A stretch of DNA of 64,000 nt from Setaria digitata (Eukaryota > Nematoda > Chromadorea > Rhabditida > Setariidae): contig RCAB01000080.1 in NCBI GenBank assembly GCA_003640385.1, forward strand, positions 1 through 64,000, read 5' to 3'. How positions within the stretch are numbered: the first letter of the stretch is position 1; every line of letters begins with the position of its first letter. Positions 53,101-63,946 of this stretch are shown piece after piece. A program made the position numbers and the translations under genes. Under the pieces are notes generated by a model, which saw only the letters and a program-made list of their open reading frames with translations, was not told the origin of the DNA and searched no databases.

Positions 53101-56100
53101 TTTCATGTTGTTATTGATAATACTACGCCGTTTAATTCTTTAGATCTAAAATAATGAAAAAATTTATCAAAGAAGATATAAATATGATAGAATTGCCTTC
53201 TTTGCGTCATTGCTTCACAATTTTTTTAGTTATAAAATTGCACGAAAGCGACTATTCTGTCTCTTTGGCCCACAGAAAAATGAAAATATTTAACTTCATT
53301 TGTTTGCTAATTCGTGCAGGAAGAGATTACTTTTAAATGACGGATATTGATTTAAGAGGAGTATTTTATCGCTTCAGATGATGAAAATGCTGAGTTAAGA
53401 CGTGTTGGTATTCAAATAAAATCTGATAGCGACCGGATGGTGCAGGAATGGGATGAACTGCGACAACAGCTGGATGCCTGGGCTCGGATCATTCATGACG
53501 CAAATACGAAAATGGAAAAGCTTGCTGCAGCAATAGCCGAATGCCAGTTGGCACTTTCAAATATGGAAGAACGAATGGAACAGCTTCGACCCATAGAGGA
53601 ATTAAGATTAGAAGAGTTAACGACAGCGGTCAGTGAAACTGAACAACTGAAGGAATACTTGGCCCGAACACGAATGTATATCGATGATGCCAATGACTGG
53701 AGTGGGCAGCTTCTTGCATCAGACGTCGAATTGGCAGCTGAGCCAAGTGCACAATTGAAATCTATCAATGATAGGTAATCTCCGTATATCATCATCATCA
53801 TCATCATTATCATCATCATGGCAACAAGTAATCATATACTGTAATCAATATAGGGTAGCTATTCACATGGTTTACTGATAAACTGCTTGCTGTAAGCACT
53901 GATATTTTACATGAGAATTAAAATATAGTTTAAATAAAATTATATTTGAGAGGTATTTCTGGATGCTCTGTAGATGAAGAAATATGTTGAAATTGAAGTT
54001 GTTATTCAAAAAAGGCTGAACTAAATCTACGGAAATAATTTTTTACAGGAGTTTTGTTTACAGAGAATGGTATATCAGCTGTCCCTTTTTCTTCGAACTG
54101 AACCAAGTTTTTAAATTTATACTTAGGAAAATAACTTTTTTTACACTGAATGGTAATTAGCTAGTTTCTTGTGCAGGAAAAAAAGAATTTCAGATAAACG
54201 CAAAAGGTTCCTTTGTAAAGGAGTTGGCAGCTTGGTTCAATAAATTTTTAATCTTAATTAAGGCGGTTAACTGGTAGGAAGTGGTGAGAAAAAGAAATGC
54301 TTCATATAACATTACATATCAACTAACTAGACACAATAATATATTGCTTATTCTTTTTCATTTTTAAATGAAAAATCTGCCAAGTCATACATGAAATTGC
54401 CATCTGTGGATGTATCTTTCATGAAAAGCCTAAACTACTTATGATATACTGAAATTTTTTAAATACTGCAATGCTGAACAGTCATAGTGACGATGATCAT
54501 TTAGCAATAGATATTTAGCGTAGAACTTAGTAGTTAATACTAACTGTTCATCTTGTAAAAAAAATGGGGAAAAAATGAAGCGCTCCAATTTATTTGCTTC
54601 AGTAGCAATAGTGGCATCTTCCATTGGCTAAAAAACTTTTGGAGGTAGTTTGCTAAGAATTCTTTTGAAGCTAGAAGATATAATAAATAAGTAAAACAAA
54701 GTTTTCATTAATGAACTTTCAAAAGATAATATATTTTGTTTGCATGATTTTTTCTTACTCTTCTGTCGTAGAATGATTTTAGATTAAGCGAAGTTAGAAG
54801 TTGAGGCTCCGATTGGTGCTCTGCTATGAGCTTCATCACGGCTCTTTATTAAAGACTTGGCAATATCTAACATTTTCTTATAGTGCCTTTCACTCTTCAT
54901 AGCAAACCATAAATTTTTCTTTTAATTTGTTTCTCTTATGGAAAAGTGCAAATTATTCAGGTTATTTCAGGATGGCAAAATTAAAATCAGATCTACATAT
55001 TCGCATGGCCGCCCTGGAACGGGCTATGACTGATTTTGGCCCGTCGAGTCAACATTTTTTGCGAAACAGCGTCCAGGCACCCTGGCAGCGAGCCATCTCT
55101 TCATCTAATCATTTACCCTATTACATCAAGTAAGCTATTAATATTTCCATATGAAGTAATTGTTATTTCACTCTAGAATTTCTGAACTTTTCTTAGAACA
55201 TAACGCCATTATAACGCCCCATTTTTTCTTCTTGAAAGTTTTTACTATATTTTATAGGATTTCGTTTTCTAATACATTTTGTAGGGTTTTCTATAATTTT
55301 ATTCTATTATTTATTGTATTTAAATTTGTATTCTTATTGTCACTCTAAATTTAGTCACGAAACAGAAGTAACCCAGTGGGATCACCCAGCAATGGTTGAG
55401 ATAATGGAGGAGTTGACAACGTTTAATCAGGTCAAATTTAGTGCTTATCGGACAGCAATGAAATTACGAGCGGTTCAGAAACGTCTTTGTTGTAAGTTCA
55501 GCAATTTACTACCGTGCTTGAGCATTATGCTGTGTGCACACTAGTATGTGTTGTTCTTATAATATCAATGATTTCAGTAGATTTACTGACATTGGAAGAT
55601 GTTGACTCGAAGTTGCAAACTCTCAATTCGATGTTAGGTGAGCAGTGCTTGTCGATGAAAGATGCGGTTATGTGCTTAGTGCCGTTGTTTGAGGCAGCAC
55701 AAGAAAAGTATCCAAAGCTGATACATTCCATCCCACTGGCTGTTGATTTGTTGCTTAATTTTATCCTGAATGTATTTGACCCGTGAGTTTCGATTTTTTT
55801 TTTTTTTTTTTTTGATGTAAAAATGAAACGTATTTTCATTGCGTTAAATTACGACTTCACTTTTATTGTTAGTCTGGAAGGTTTCTTCTTACTAAGCATG
55901 AATTACTTCGAGATGAATGGAACTTAAAAAATTATCAGGTAGTTGAATAGCAGTAAGTGCTAGCTATTTTTGAATTTTCAGTAATATAATAAATATCCTG
56001 TTGATATTTAAATTTTCATTTAATATAATAAATATCCTGTTGACATTTAAAATTCTTAATCTAACATTTAATATTCTTTCCCAACAAACGTATACATGGT

Positions 56101-59100
56101 TAAGGCGGCGATCCTGCCAGTCGTTGGATGATCCAAGATTCTTTTTTTTGATTACTTCTTAACAGTAACACCGTTTTCAATTAAAAGAGAGTACAGAATT
56201 AATTGCGCTGAATTTTTCAGAGCACGCGACGGTATTTTGCGGACATTTTCGTTTCGTGTATTGCTCGCTACATTGTGCAGTTCCAATCTAGAAGACAAAT
56301 ATAGATGTAAACATACATTCTTTTATTCCTTTGGTTTTAGTAAATCTGAAGAAAGGTCTTTTATTAATTTGCTGCGTATAACTTAACTGCATTACTCAGC
56401 TTGTTTTTTTCAGTCATTTTTAAAGCTAATAAATGTGTAATGGAAATTTTTTTTTTTTTTTGGATTGTTAACCAAAAAAAAAGAATTGAGTAAACATTTC
56501 AGATTTGTACCAGTTAATTGCAAACAATGAAGGTGTTGATCAAAAGAAACTGGCCCTTCTATTATACGATATCATCCATGTAAGTCCTTCTGTCCGGTGC
56601 TTTAATTTTGATGAGAAATTTTTCATTAAAATCCTCATGAAAATAGTGTCAGTTTACTTAAACAACTCAAAAAAGAAGAAACTTCACTCTTGATTAACAG
56701 ATTTTTTGCACTGACAGTCAACGTTAGAGGCGTCGAAACTTTATTAACTAATTGTGACAAGTATAAGGCTTCGGATTGCGAGTCAATAATACGAGACATA
56801 TTGTATTAGAAAATATCAAACTATTCTTCATTGATTCTGCAAGGTTTTTTTTCAAAAAAATTCTTGTGAAGTTCAAATTATTGTTGCTTACAGATTCCAA
56901 AATTTTTTGGCGAAGCAGCAGCATTTGGAGGTTCAAATGTGGAACCGTCGGTGCGGTCATGCTTCGAAATAGCGAAGTATCCGCGATCAATTTCGATTGA
57001 TGAATTTTTAAACTGGTTGAAAAAGGAACCACAAAGTATAGTTTGGCTACCCGTTGTGCATCGACTAGCCAGTGCTGAATTTGCCAAACATCAGGTAAAA
57101 TTAGCATTTTGCAAATTACTTTATTTTCTTTTCCCATATTACCCAATCTTTAGGGATTCAACTGCCAAGAGAAAGAATCACATCTTGCACATTCTCTTCA
57201 TCCAAAGCTTCTTATTTCATTGATTTCCTCAGGGATACTTCTTGAGATTTTTTTAAAAAAAAAAGAATTCTATCAGTAATTTGTACTGTGTCGCATTGAA
57301 TTGCTACTTTTTTTTTAACTGCAATTGCAACAAATTTCATCTTCTTTCCTTTTGTGTGTTTTTCTGTGAATTTACATATTGAAATTTACGCAAGAATTTA
57401 TAGGCTAAATGTAACGTATGTAAAATGTTTCCAATTATTGGGTTACGTTATCGGTGTTTGCGATGTTTCAACGTTGACGTTTGTCAAAATTGTTTCTTTA
57501 GCCAAAGGCTTGCTAAAAATCATAAACTATCGCATCCAATACAAGAATATTGCTTGCCGGTAAGTTTCATATCATCCTAACTCATTAATGCTTGAAATTA
57601 TTTAGATTTTCAGAGCTTATATATATTGGCTCGCTTGACATTTCCCGTCTGCATTCGTCAGTTTTTCTCTTCACCTTTTTTTTTTTTACTTTTGTTTATG
57701 TCCTTTAAATAAGAGAATTAGTATTTCGAGAGTTTTTACGCAAAATATGATTTTAGACGACATCAGGTGAAGATGTGCGTGATTTTGGCTTGATAATGAG
57801 AAATAAATTGCGATCGAAGAGTAAAACACGAATTGGATACCTACCAGTCCAGACGGTAGATGAGGGTCCTCCATTAGAAACCAGTAACATCACACCTGTC
57901 AATCCACTCACTGAACCGATACACAATCGAATACAACTCTGCGCTCGAAGGTCACTGCAGTTTGATCTCACGCTGAAGGAGATTGAGTCTTCGTTGTGTT
58001 AGAATTCGAATTTCTTCTAACTTCGAAATAGCTAATGTTTTGTGGATGCTGATTCAGTTTGAGCCTGATTGGTGATTGGATACTGATACGGAAGTTAGAA
58101 TTTCGCTGTATAGCAAAAATCATTTCAGATTATGGCGAGCACGGGGTGAAAATGATACACCAATTCCTTTTTCAAACGACACTGGAGAGGAGTTGCGAAT
58201 GAGCATGTTAGAGCTGAAGTCACCTTTACAGCTTTTATCTCAGGTTGAACAAATGCACAAAGAAGAGTTAGACCAAGTACTGCGCAAACTACAACATGAA
58301 AATAAGTAATTTAGAACGGATTTTTTTCTTTTTTTTTTTTTTTTTAATGTTGAGAATAATTTCACTATTTTAATGAAGAACATTAAAGGTAAATATAAAT
58401 TTAGAGAATTGAAAAAAGAAATTGAAAGACGGAAGAAACTTGAGAGTGCTGTAAGCTCAACACCAAACCTAACGAGAGGTAGCAGTGCAGCGTTGTCACG
58501 AAGTGTTGTTGATAACATGGGAACCGGACAGTCAGTTCCATCACTTTCTAACTCCGGTGACGATCAACTGTTGAGAGAGGTTAGTTTTGAAATTGTATAG
58601 GCCTATGTAAGAATGTTTGTCTTCACACAGCAAAATCAAATCCAATAGGAAGAGATCAAAACAGAATAATATGGTGTTACTTGGAAAGTTCTCGTAGCCC
58701 AATGATAATGCCTTTTAAGTCTTAATGCAACGATTAGTTTTCTACAATTTTAATGTTCCTTTACCTTCATGAATAAAGTTTCTTATCACTAGTCACTCGA
58801 GAAAACTTATTCTAGAGTTTGCATATCAATTGTTTAGGCATATTTGCTGCGACAACACAAGGAACGATTAGAGCAACGAAGTCGAATCCTGGAAGAACAA
58901 AATCGTCAGCTTGAAACACAACTTGCAAGGCTGCGAACGGTCATTGCTCAAGTGGGTGTTTTTTTTTTCTAACTTCATGAGCTTCTTTCTGCTACAGTCT
59001 CACGTGAGCTAAAATATTATAAGTTTCAAAACAACGCCACCAGGAAGTTTCCTAATTTAAATATCCTTTAAACTAAACTATTTATTTTCAAAAATACCAC

Positions 59101-59544
59101 AAGTTGGAAGATTCTAAGTGAAGCACCGGAATTATTTCTGGGTCCGATAACAGTCCAGAAGAGCGTAGCTAATATTTTTATCATCTTACTTTTGTCATCT
59201 TACTGCGATCATTTATTCCTTTCATTTTTACTTCAGTATAAAAGTTGAGGGAAGTAAGTGTAAATAGAACTGTTGAGATTTTGTATTTATAAGTTCACCT
59301 ACAGCAGCAAAACGTTGGAAGTGAAAACAAGGAAAGTGGCACTGAAGAACAAGAATCGAGTATAGCTTCGGCGGAAGAGGATGAAGGAATTGAGTACGAT
59401 ACGAGGCCAAATCGTATGAATTCTCTTATTGCCTCTGTGGATCAGCTAGGTCGAGCAATGCAATCATTTGTTGTTTCGGTGGTTAATGATAATGATGAAA
59501 CTAATGAAGACGAGAATGAACTGACTATTACTGAAACTCACTGA
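22385..59544 (+). CDS. dys-1: Dystrophin (DYS-1 orthologue), complete, 66 exons
   Basis: Dystrophin links cortical actin to the dystroglycan/sarcoglycan-type membrane complex and binds dystrobrevin and syntrophin; in nematodes it acts in muscle. I read 66 exons whose lengths sum to 10,881 nt, exactly divisible by three, giving 3626 aa (human 3685; C. elegans about 3670 from memory). Order: short lysine-rich N-terminus ([15 protein letters not shown]), CH1, CH2, S/P/E-rich linker, long spectrin-like rod, WW, EF-hand-like region, ZZ zinc finger, C-terminal coiled coils, acidic tail. Exon coordinates are given in the sub-entries. All introns are GT-AG except one GC-AG. The largest introns are 28636-31217, 44542-46226, 22455-23890 and 26141-27544. 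No frameshift or in-frame stop is needed. Uncertain points are the small exons 3 and 26 and the 3' end of exon 17. Confidence 0.96.
24826..24848 (+). repeat. Poly-T tract
   Basis: A run of 23 T within dystrophin intron 4, upstream of exon 5. Length may be unreliable in assemblies. Confidence 0.85.
26811..26829 (+). repeat. TA dinucleotide repeat
   Basis: Nine or so TA units in dystrophin intron 7. Confidence 0.85.
27545..44541 (+). other. dys-1: Dystrophin rod, first part (exons 8-38)
   Basis: Spectrin-like coiled-coil repeats. Exons: 27545-27721, 27934-28025, 28233-28403, 28509-28635, 31218-31318, 31585-31708, 32729-32989, 33188-33316, 33783-34001, 34169-34376, 34579-34775, 35129-35287, 35574-35801, 35927-36037, 36191-36419, 36802-36902, 36995-37081, 37195-37398, 38425-38454, 38727-38849, 39525-39716, 39952-40089, 40289-40479, 40558-40705, 41087-41188, 41382-41501, 41901-42119, 42339-42485, 42797-42952, 43766-44065, 44332-44541. 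The text is heptad-patterned, charged and helical, with recurrent tryptophans at repeat starts (for example [35 protein letters not shown]). Repeat boundaries are poorly conserved and I do not number them. Exon 26 has only 30 nt. Confidence 0.87.
30725..31174 (+). repeat. Minisatellite: 15 perfect 30-bp units in a dystrophin intron
   Basis: Fifteen head-to-tail copies of a 30-bp unit with no mismatch between copies, from 30725 to 31174, in the 2.6 kb intron between exons 11 and 12. Each unit starts CTGACCGATCATGAG and ends GTGATGTAAGAG, so each has a branch-point-like CTGAC and a donor-like GATGTAAGAG. The array stops 43 bases before exon 12. Because 30 is a multiple of three, two minus-strand frames stay open through it and give a repeated decapeptide; I do not regard that as a gene. 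Perfect identity suggests recent expansion or homogenisation, and copy number is likely to vary between individuals or assemblies. Confidence 0.98.
46831..46890 (+). repeat. Two-copy 30-bp tandem duplication
   Basis: 46831-46860 and 46861-46890 are the same 30 bases apart from one change (ATGTTTAA against ATATTTAA). It lies in the dystrophin intron after exon 40. Confidence 0.9.
50738..50829 (+). repeat. Tandem duplication of a pyrimidine-rich 54-bp unit
   Basis: A block starting TCCCATATTTTACTTCCATT recurs with a period of 54 bases (50738 and 50792). It sits in dystrophin intron 48 and adds a long pyrimidine tract between exons 48 and 49. Confidence 0.8.
53788..53819 (+). repeat. ATC trinucleotide repeat
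   Basis: About ten ATC units with one ATT interruption, just after the donor of dystrophin exon 54. Confidence 0.9.
54971..57559 (+). other. dys-1: Dystrophin WW, EF-like and ZZ region (exons 55-61)
   Basis: Exons: 54971-55129, 55355-55491, 55578-55782, 56221-56306, 56503-56579, 56894-57094, 57404-57559. This is the dystroglycan-binding module. The WW domain has W3025 (APWQRAI), YYINHETE and W3048 (QWDHP). It is followed by [19 protein letters not shown] and the two EF-hand-like domains ([62 protein letters not shown]). The ZZ finger has C3278, C3281, C3293, C3296, C3302, C3305 and candidate ligands H3315 and H3319 (residue numbers from my joined model). This is the best conserved part of the protein and identifies it as dystrophin/utrophin rather than another spectrin-family member. 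Confidence 0.96.
55973..56049 (+). repeat. Two-copy 38-bp tandem duplication
   Basis: AT-rich block with AATATCCTGTTGA, present at 55973-56010 and again at 56011-56049 with a few changes, in the dystrophin intron before exon 58. Confidence 0.85.
57757..59544 (+). other. dys-1: Dystrophin C-terminal coiled-coil region (exons 62-66)
   Basis: Exons: 57757-57950, 58129-58305, 58405-58579, 58838-58951, 59305-59544. It opens with the family motif [18 protein letters not shown] and [11 protein letters not shown] helical segment ([20 protein letters not shown]) and the dystrobrevin-binding leucine-rich coiled coil ([20 protein letters not shown], then [14 protein letters not shown]) follow, matching the vertebrate counterpart. 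The last exon encodes an acidic tail rich in E, N and T that stops at 59542-59544. Between the coiled coils lies a serine-rich linker ([16 protein letters not shown]), a region where syntrophins bind in vertebrates; that role here is inference. Confidence 0.93.
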
Positions 59545-60394
59545 ACTAATTTGTATCTGACGCGATAATCTATACATGCATGCTGATTGCTGATTTTTCT
59601 TCTTCCTTATCGCATACCTAAATTTCAATCTCACTCAAACGTCAACTTCTGAAGTTCACGACTCACTGAATAATGATTCATTTGTTTCCATTATTTCGAA
59701 GCTTAAATCTCAGGAAGCTATCGAACGTCTTTCTAATCACTTATGGTATCTGTTAGAAGGAAAGCATCGTTATGTACAAGTTATCTTATCTACATCCTTT
59801 ATTTATTGTTATAACTATAATGTACAGAACTGTCATTGGTTTACTGTTTATATATGCAGTTCGGTGTTTTGCTGAAATATACAAATTTTTGGTTTATTGT
59901 TGGTATTTGTGTGGAATTTATATTGGATGTAACATAGTGCTGAGTGATTCCGTTGCATAAACGTGTCGTTTGTATCGAATTAGTTTGCAGAAAAGGGATT
60001 ATTATTGATAGTGGATTAGCCATACTTTCTTAACATCAAGACTTTGAGTGATCTTTATATCGTGATGAGCATTTGTCTACATTCAAAGCAACAAATAAAT
60101 GTCATTTCCAAGACTCATCATAGTATCAAGTGTCGGTTAGGATGACTCGGTTCGCAAAGAGGCCGTGTAAATTTGATACATGTGAAAAAGCGTGAGGGGG
60201 TTGACATTGCTAGTTCTGAAGTGGATTTCTCATTTTGGCTTGGTATTAAGGGTCGTACGTGTCATTCTGATGATGTCTTTGCAGTTTATATTTTTGCAGT
60301 ACCAGGACATTAGTTCCGTAACGTTGTTGCATCATACTTTAACTCGTCGATGCAGTATACATCCTTCTGTGCACTAATAAAGAATTTGTAGAGA
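59545..60394. other. Spacer between dystrophin and the DDX27 homologue
   Basis: Holds the dystrophin 3' UTR, a candidate poly(A) signal at 60094-60099, a second AATAAA at 60376-60381, and an acceptor-like TTTGTAG whose AG is at 60390-60391, just before the next gene's ATG. No coding sequence is supported. Confidence 0.5.
60094..60099 (+). terminator. Candidate poly(A) signal of dystrophin
   Basis: AATAAA 549 bases after the dystrophin stop codon. A second copy at 60376-60381 is also possible. Confidence 0.4.
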
Positions 60395-62375
60395 ATGCTG
60401 TATCCTCCAACCATTGCGGATAGCGAGATTGTTGAGGAGTTGGACTCAACAGATGATGAAATTGATGAAGTCAATTTTTTTAGTTACTAAAATATAAAGT
60501 ATCTCCTGAAATCATTATCATTGCCTGTTATTTTCCGTTAATTTCTTGGCTTTGCATTTTAGACGTTTCGGACTATTTCAGTTCTTGTAAAGTTTGATTT
60601 AACCCAGTCTATTGTGATATTATTTCTTAGAGTAGTCTGGTTAGTTAATTTATGCATTGATAGTATAGCTGAGGCACTCTTTCAATAAGTAGTTTGTTCA
60701 ATACTGTTTTGCACTTCTTCGTACCTTAATTTTCAGATAAGATTTTTTCACAACTAATACCTCAAATTTTTCTTTTTGTTAAAATGAAAATGGAATCTCA
60801 CTCACTGCAGGGATTGGAAGTGAAGAAAATACGACGAAAAGGAATAAGCAGGGATTTCGCTGATGGATTTGTATTTAATTGTGTCAGTGAGGCAGAGAAA
60901 GGTTTTTCCAATTATTTGAAATTCCATTGTAGTTTATCTTTTTGCTTAAGTGGTACTATCATTGTTTTTTTCTGGAAATTATTTTAATTATGCTTTCTTT
61001 TAAAACTTTCTTGAGCCTTTTAAATGACTTATTATATTAATTGGTGGTAACGGTAATGATCTGTAGAGAGTTTATTCACACATGATTTACCATCCAAAAT
61101 TTTTGCAGTAGTTTTTGACAAAATATATTAAGATTTTCCAGTCCAAAATTTAAAAACTTATAGAAATTGATGCTCTGACAAGTCTGCAGCCGTATATGAA
61201 AAAAGGCGTGAAAAGTACATTAGAAGAAAAAATTGAACGTGAGCGCATTAGGCTTTTCAACCTGGGACCTTGTGAAGCAGTTCCAGAACTTGTGCAGGAA
61301 ATGGAGGATATCTCCGGTAATTACTGATCTTCACTTTTTATCAAGTTTTTATCCAGCTTTGTTTTTGGCACCTATTTGAAAAGAATAGTGTAGTGTTGGC
61401 AAAAAATGTAGAAAGTGAGGAAACCGAAGAGAAATTTGTAATCTACTATTCCAAAAGAAGTTTTGAAATATGATCTGCATTAATTTTTCTAAAAAAATAT
61501 TTTTAAATCTTCAAGTTGTATGCATTTTCCAGATAATGTTCGAGAAAAGCAGTCAAGGAAAAGGAAAGTCTGCGAGGCACATGATTTTTTTGATGACGCT
61601 ACTAGTAGTAATGCAATGAATGCAGAAACAGTTACTAGTTTTGATCAAATGAGTCTCTCAAGGCCGCTTCTTAAGGTAACTAATACATTGGATATAGTAC
61701 CAGATTCAATTTGAATGGTACTGAAGTCGAAATTTTTTAATTCCTTACATGTTCATATTCTGTACCGCAAGATGTTTTAGTTGTAAGGTTGGGTTACTCA
61801 GATTCAATGAAGTTAAATTTCTTCGTTTCTTTCTAATATTTTAGGCTGTAACGGCATGCGGTTTCACTGAACCTACTCGAATACAAAGTACATGCATACC
61901 CCTAGCACTTGCTGGGCGTGACTTGTGTGCATGTTCTGCAACAGGTACGGGTAAAACAGCCGCTTTTATGTTACCTATTTTGGAACGTTTACTATATCGA
62001 CCACAAAAACCGGTGACTCGAGTAATTGTATTGACACCAACTAGAGAGTTAGCAATTCAGGTTAACTGTTTTTTTAATATGAACAAATCTTTCATGAAGA
62101 TAGTGGTGAAGTTGTATTGGGGAAGTAGAAAAAGTTCTTCGTACTTCCTGAGAGTCGAATTTTACTTATTCGTATGGTATTTTGTTTCCTCTTAATTTTC
62201 GGATATATGTCATAGTACTAGTATTCAACATAATACCGGGGCATTCGAACTGGATTTCATGGGTAAAATTGCTTCAATCATCTCATAATTCATATTAAAG
62301 TCATTTTCTTGCAGATATTTCAAGTCAGTCGACAGCTATCACAGTTTATGCGCATCGATATATGCCTATGCGCAG
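60395..62375 (+). CDS. DDX27: DEAD-box RNA helicase DDX27/DRS1, 5' part only
   Basis: DDX27 (yeast Drs1) is a nucleolar RNA helicase for large-subunit ribosome assembly. Six exons are visible: 60395-60469, 60811-60901, 61164-61316, 61533-61675, 61845-62060, 62315-62375, giving 246 residues out of roughly 750-800 in the family. The acidic N-terminus ([12 protein letters not shown]) is followed by basic linker text (VKKIRRKG). Then come [19 protein letters not shown], the Q motif (FTEPTRIQ), Walker A ATGTGKT at residues 186-192, and motif Ia PTRELAIQ near 219-226. The pairing of LSRPLLKA with [14 protein letters not shown] and APVTR-like KPVTRVIVL is typical of DDX27. It ends at a donor after LCAG; DEAD, SAT and the whole second RecA domain are not found before 64000. 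A gene on the opposite strand occupies the following sequence. Confidence 0.9.
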
Positions 62376-62733
62376 GTTTGTCCTTTTCATACATATAAAA
62401 AAAAAAAAACATCCTAGTTCACAAGCTATTATTGCTTACATTATATATTATTTTAAGTGAAAAGACTTTTATCAAAATTATAATTATTGCTGTACATATA
62501 TAAAAGACCAGTAATTGACTTGGAAGTGCTCAGACTTCTACGTATATCGGGTTTTAGTCTATCTTTGACTTTTCTTTCAACTTTTCATTCTCGGCATTTT
62601 TATCTCTTAACTTTTCTACAAAGATCAAAAATTCTGTGAAGCCTTTTATTTATGCCTGAAGCTCTTTTTTTCACAATAGAAGAGGAAATTTTATTTGCCC
62701 TAAAACTGTGCTACAATTAGGAAATGATACGAA
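62376..62733. other. Gap between helicase exon 6 and the antisense MFS gene
   Basis: A 358-bp AT-rich stretch with a run of A. No plus-strand continuation of the helicase and no minus-strand coding sequence found. It would contain the 3' UTR of the MFS gene and the start of helicase intron 6. Confidence 0.45.
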
Positions 62734-63946
62734 CTATGCCAGACTAATCGATGGTAACAGAGAGCTTACACGAGCATTTGAATGTTTAGTCACTAGAATG
62801 ACATAACAGAGAGCTCCTACAGATAGTATTGCGCTAGTGTAAAATGCATAGGTATAATGCCATGACTGTACTATATGTGACGTATAAATTGGAACTATGA
62901 AATGTGTTATCCATTGAGCGGCTGATGCCAGTCCCGTTGCTTTTCCCAAATCGGTCATGTCTACGGCGCTGCAATAATAAAATTTTTGTATTGTTATATC
63001 TTAACCAGTGTTACTGCTCATCATTTTAGAATCGTAGCAAGAAGAGAAACTATGAAGCAATACAGCAACATCCCTTTTATCTACTACTGTATCACTCATC
63101 TTAGTTAAAAATTTCAACAGTAATTCTATTTCAATCTAAATCGTTTAATTACATAGCCATATCTGGAGATCTCAGATTTACTGAGTTAGTTGGTTCTAAA
63201 ATATTGATAGTTTTACGCTCGGGTTTTAATATTAAACTGTAAACCTTGTAATTTGAGTGTAACTCTCAGCGTAAGCAACAGCATAACAAGCAGTTTGAAG
63301 GGCTACGACGACGAGTAACTGATTGAAATTTGTAGTGAAGTTAATCGACAAATAGGCACATGAAAGGCCTATCAGTGCAATAATTAGTACTGTTCGTGGG
63401 TAAAAACGTCGCTGTAAGTACGGCAATAGAAGAAATTGCACTGCTAGTAATGATGTGCCCATTACAATAAGCACTTTGGCTGAATCATTGGGGCCCTGCA
63501 ATCTTTAATAAATAAAGTCTCCTACCTTATCATAATGATTAAATTCTATTCTAGTTTAATGTGTCAAGAGATTTCTAAAACGTAGTAATGTAATTTTTTG
63601 TTTCATCTCCCTTCGTTTTTTTGCTCTGTGCATCATCCATAATGACCACTGTTTTACTGGTTAATGAGCTACGCGGATTTTATTTTATTGCTCTCTCTCT
63701 CTCTTTCTAGTGATTTATTTGAGGAGGTTTTTCGATTCTGAATCATGTACTTTTTATATACTAAGGTTTTGACTGAGCCGTAAGTTCGAAGTCTTAAAGT
63801 GGAAGAAAAAATATGACCTGCATGAGCGAACGGAGAAGGAAATTTCTGGATATTAATTCATAGCAAATGTAAGCAGCTATAAGCAATCCTCGCAGTAAAA
63901 TGCCTTCGCGAAGGGCAATATTATGCTTTATCATTGATAAATAATC
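62734..63946 (-). CDS. Major facilitator superfamily transporter, 3' part
   Basis: A multi-pass membrane transporter; substrate unknown. Three minus-strand exons, 63946-63818, 63495-63245 and 62968-62734, join in phase (615 nt, 204 aa plus stop) and the gene continues beyond the window at its 5' end. Exon text shows an N-terminal helix-rich piece (LLRGLLIAAYICYELISR), then QGPNDSAKVLIVMG, three hydrophobic segments (VLIVMGTSLLAVQFLLLPYL, VLIIALIGLSCAYLSINF, LLVVVALQTACYAVAYAE), the MFS-like DLGKATGLASAAQW loop, and two last segments (FIVPIYTSHIVQ, AFYTSAILSVGALCYVILV). The basic YLQRRFYPR between helices fits an MFS cytoplasmic loop. The GKATGL-type motif after an even-numbered helix is common in the C-terminal half of MFS carriers. 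I cannot place it in a subfamily. A CT repeat lies in its intron. Confidence 0.8.
63691..63704 (+). repeat. CT dinucleotide repeat
   Basis: Seven CT units inside an intron of the minus-strand MFS gene. Confidence 0.85.

Larger units (their letters stand above)
46227..53774 (+). other. dys-1: Dystrophin rod, second part (exons 39-54)
   Basis: Continuation of the spectrin-like rod. Exons: 46227-46357, 46456-46663, 47190-47371, 47796-47880, 48217-48366, 48772-48896, 49264-49435, 49535-49637, 49887-50161, 50458-50687, 50884-51108, 51301-51490, 51735-51907, 52270-52426, 52771-52906, 53378-53774. Typical repeat motifs include [19 protein letters not shown], which spans the GC-AG intron join, [19 protein letters not shown] and [16 protein letters not shown]. 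Exon 47 (49887-50161) encodes a non-helical, S/E-rich stretch ([16 protein letters not shown]) that may serve as a hinge. Exon 54, the longest exon at 397 nt, covers the last full repeat ([20 protein letters not shown]) before the cysteine-rich end. Confidence 0.87.
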
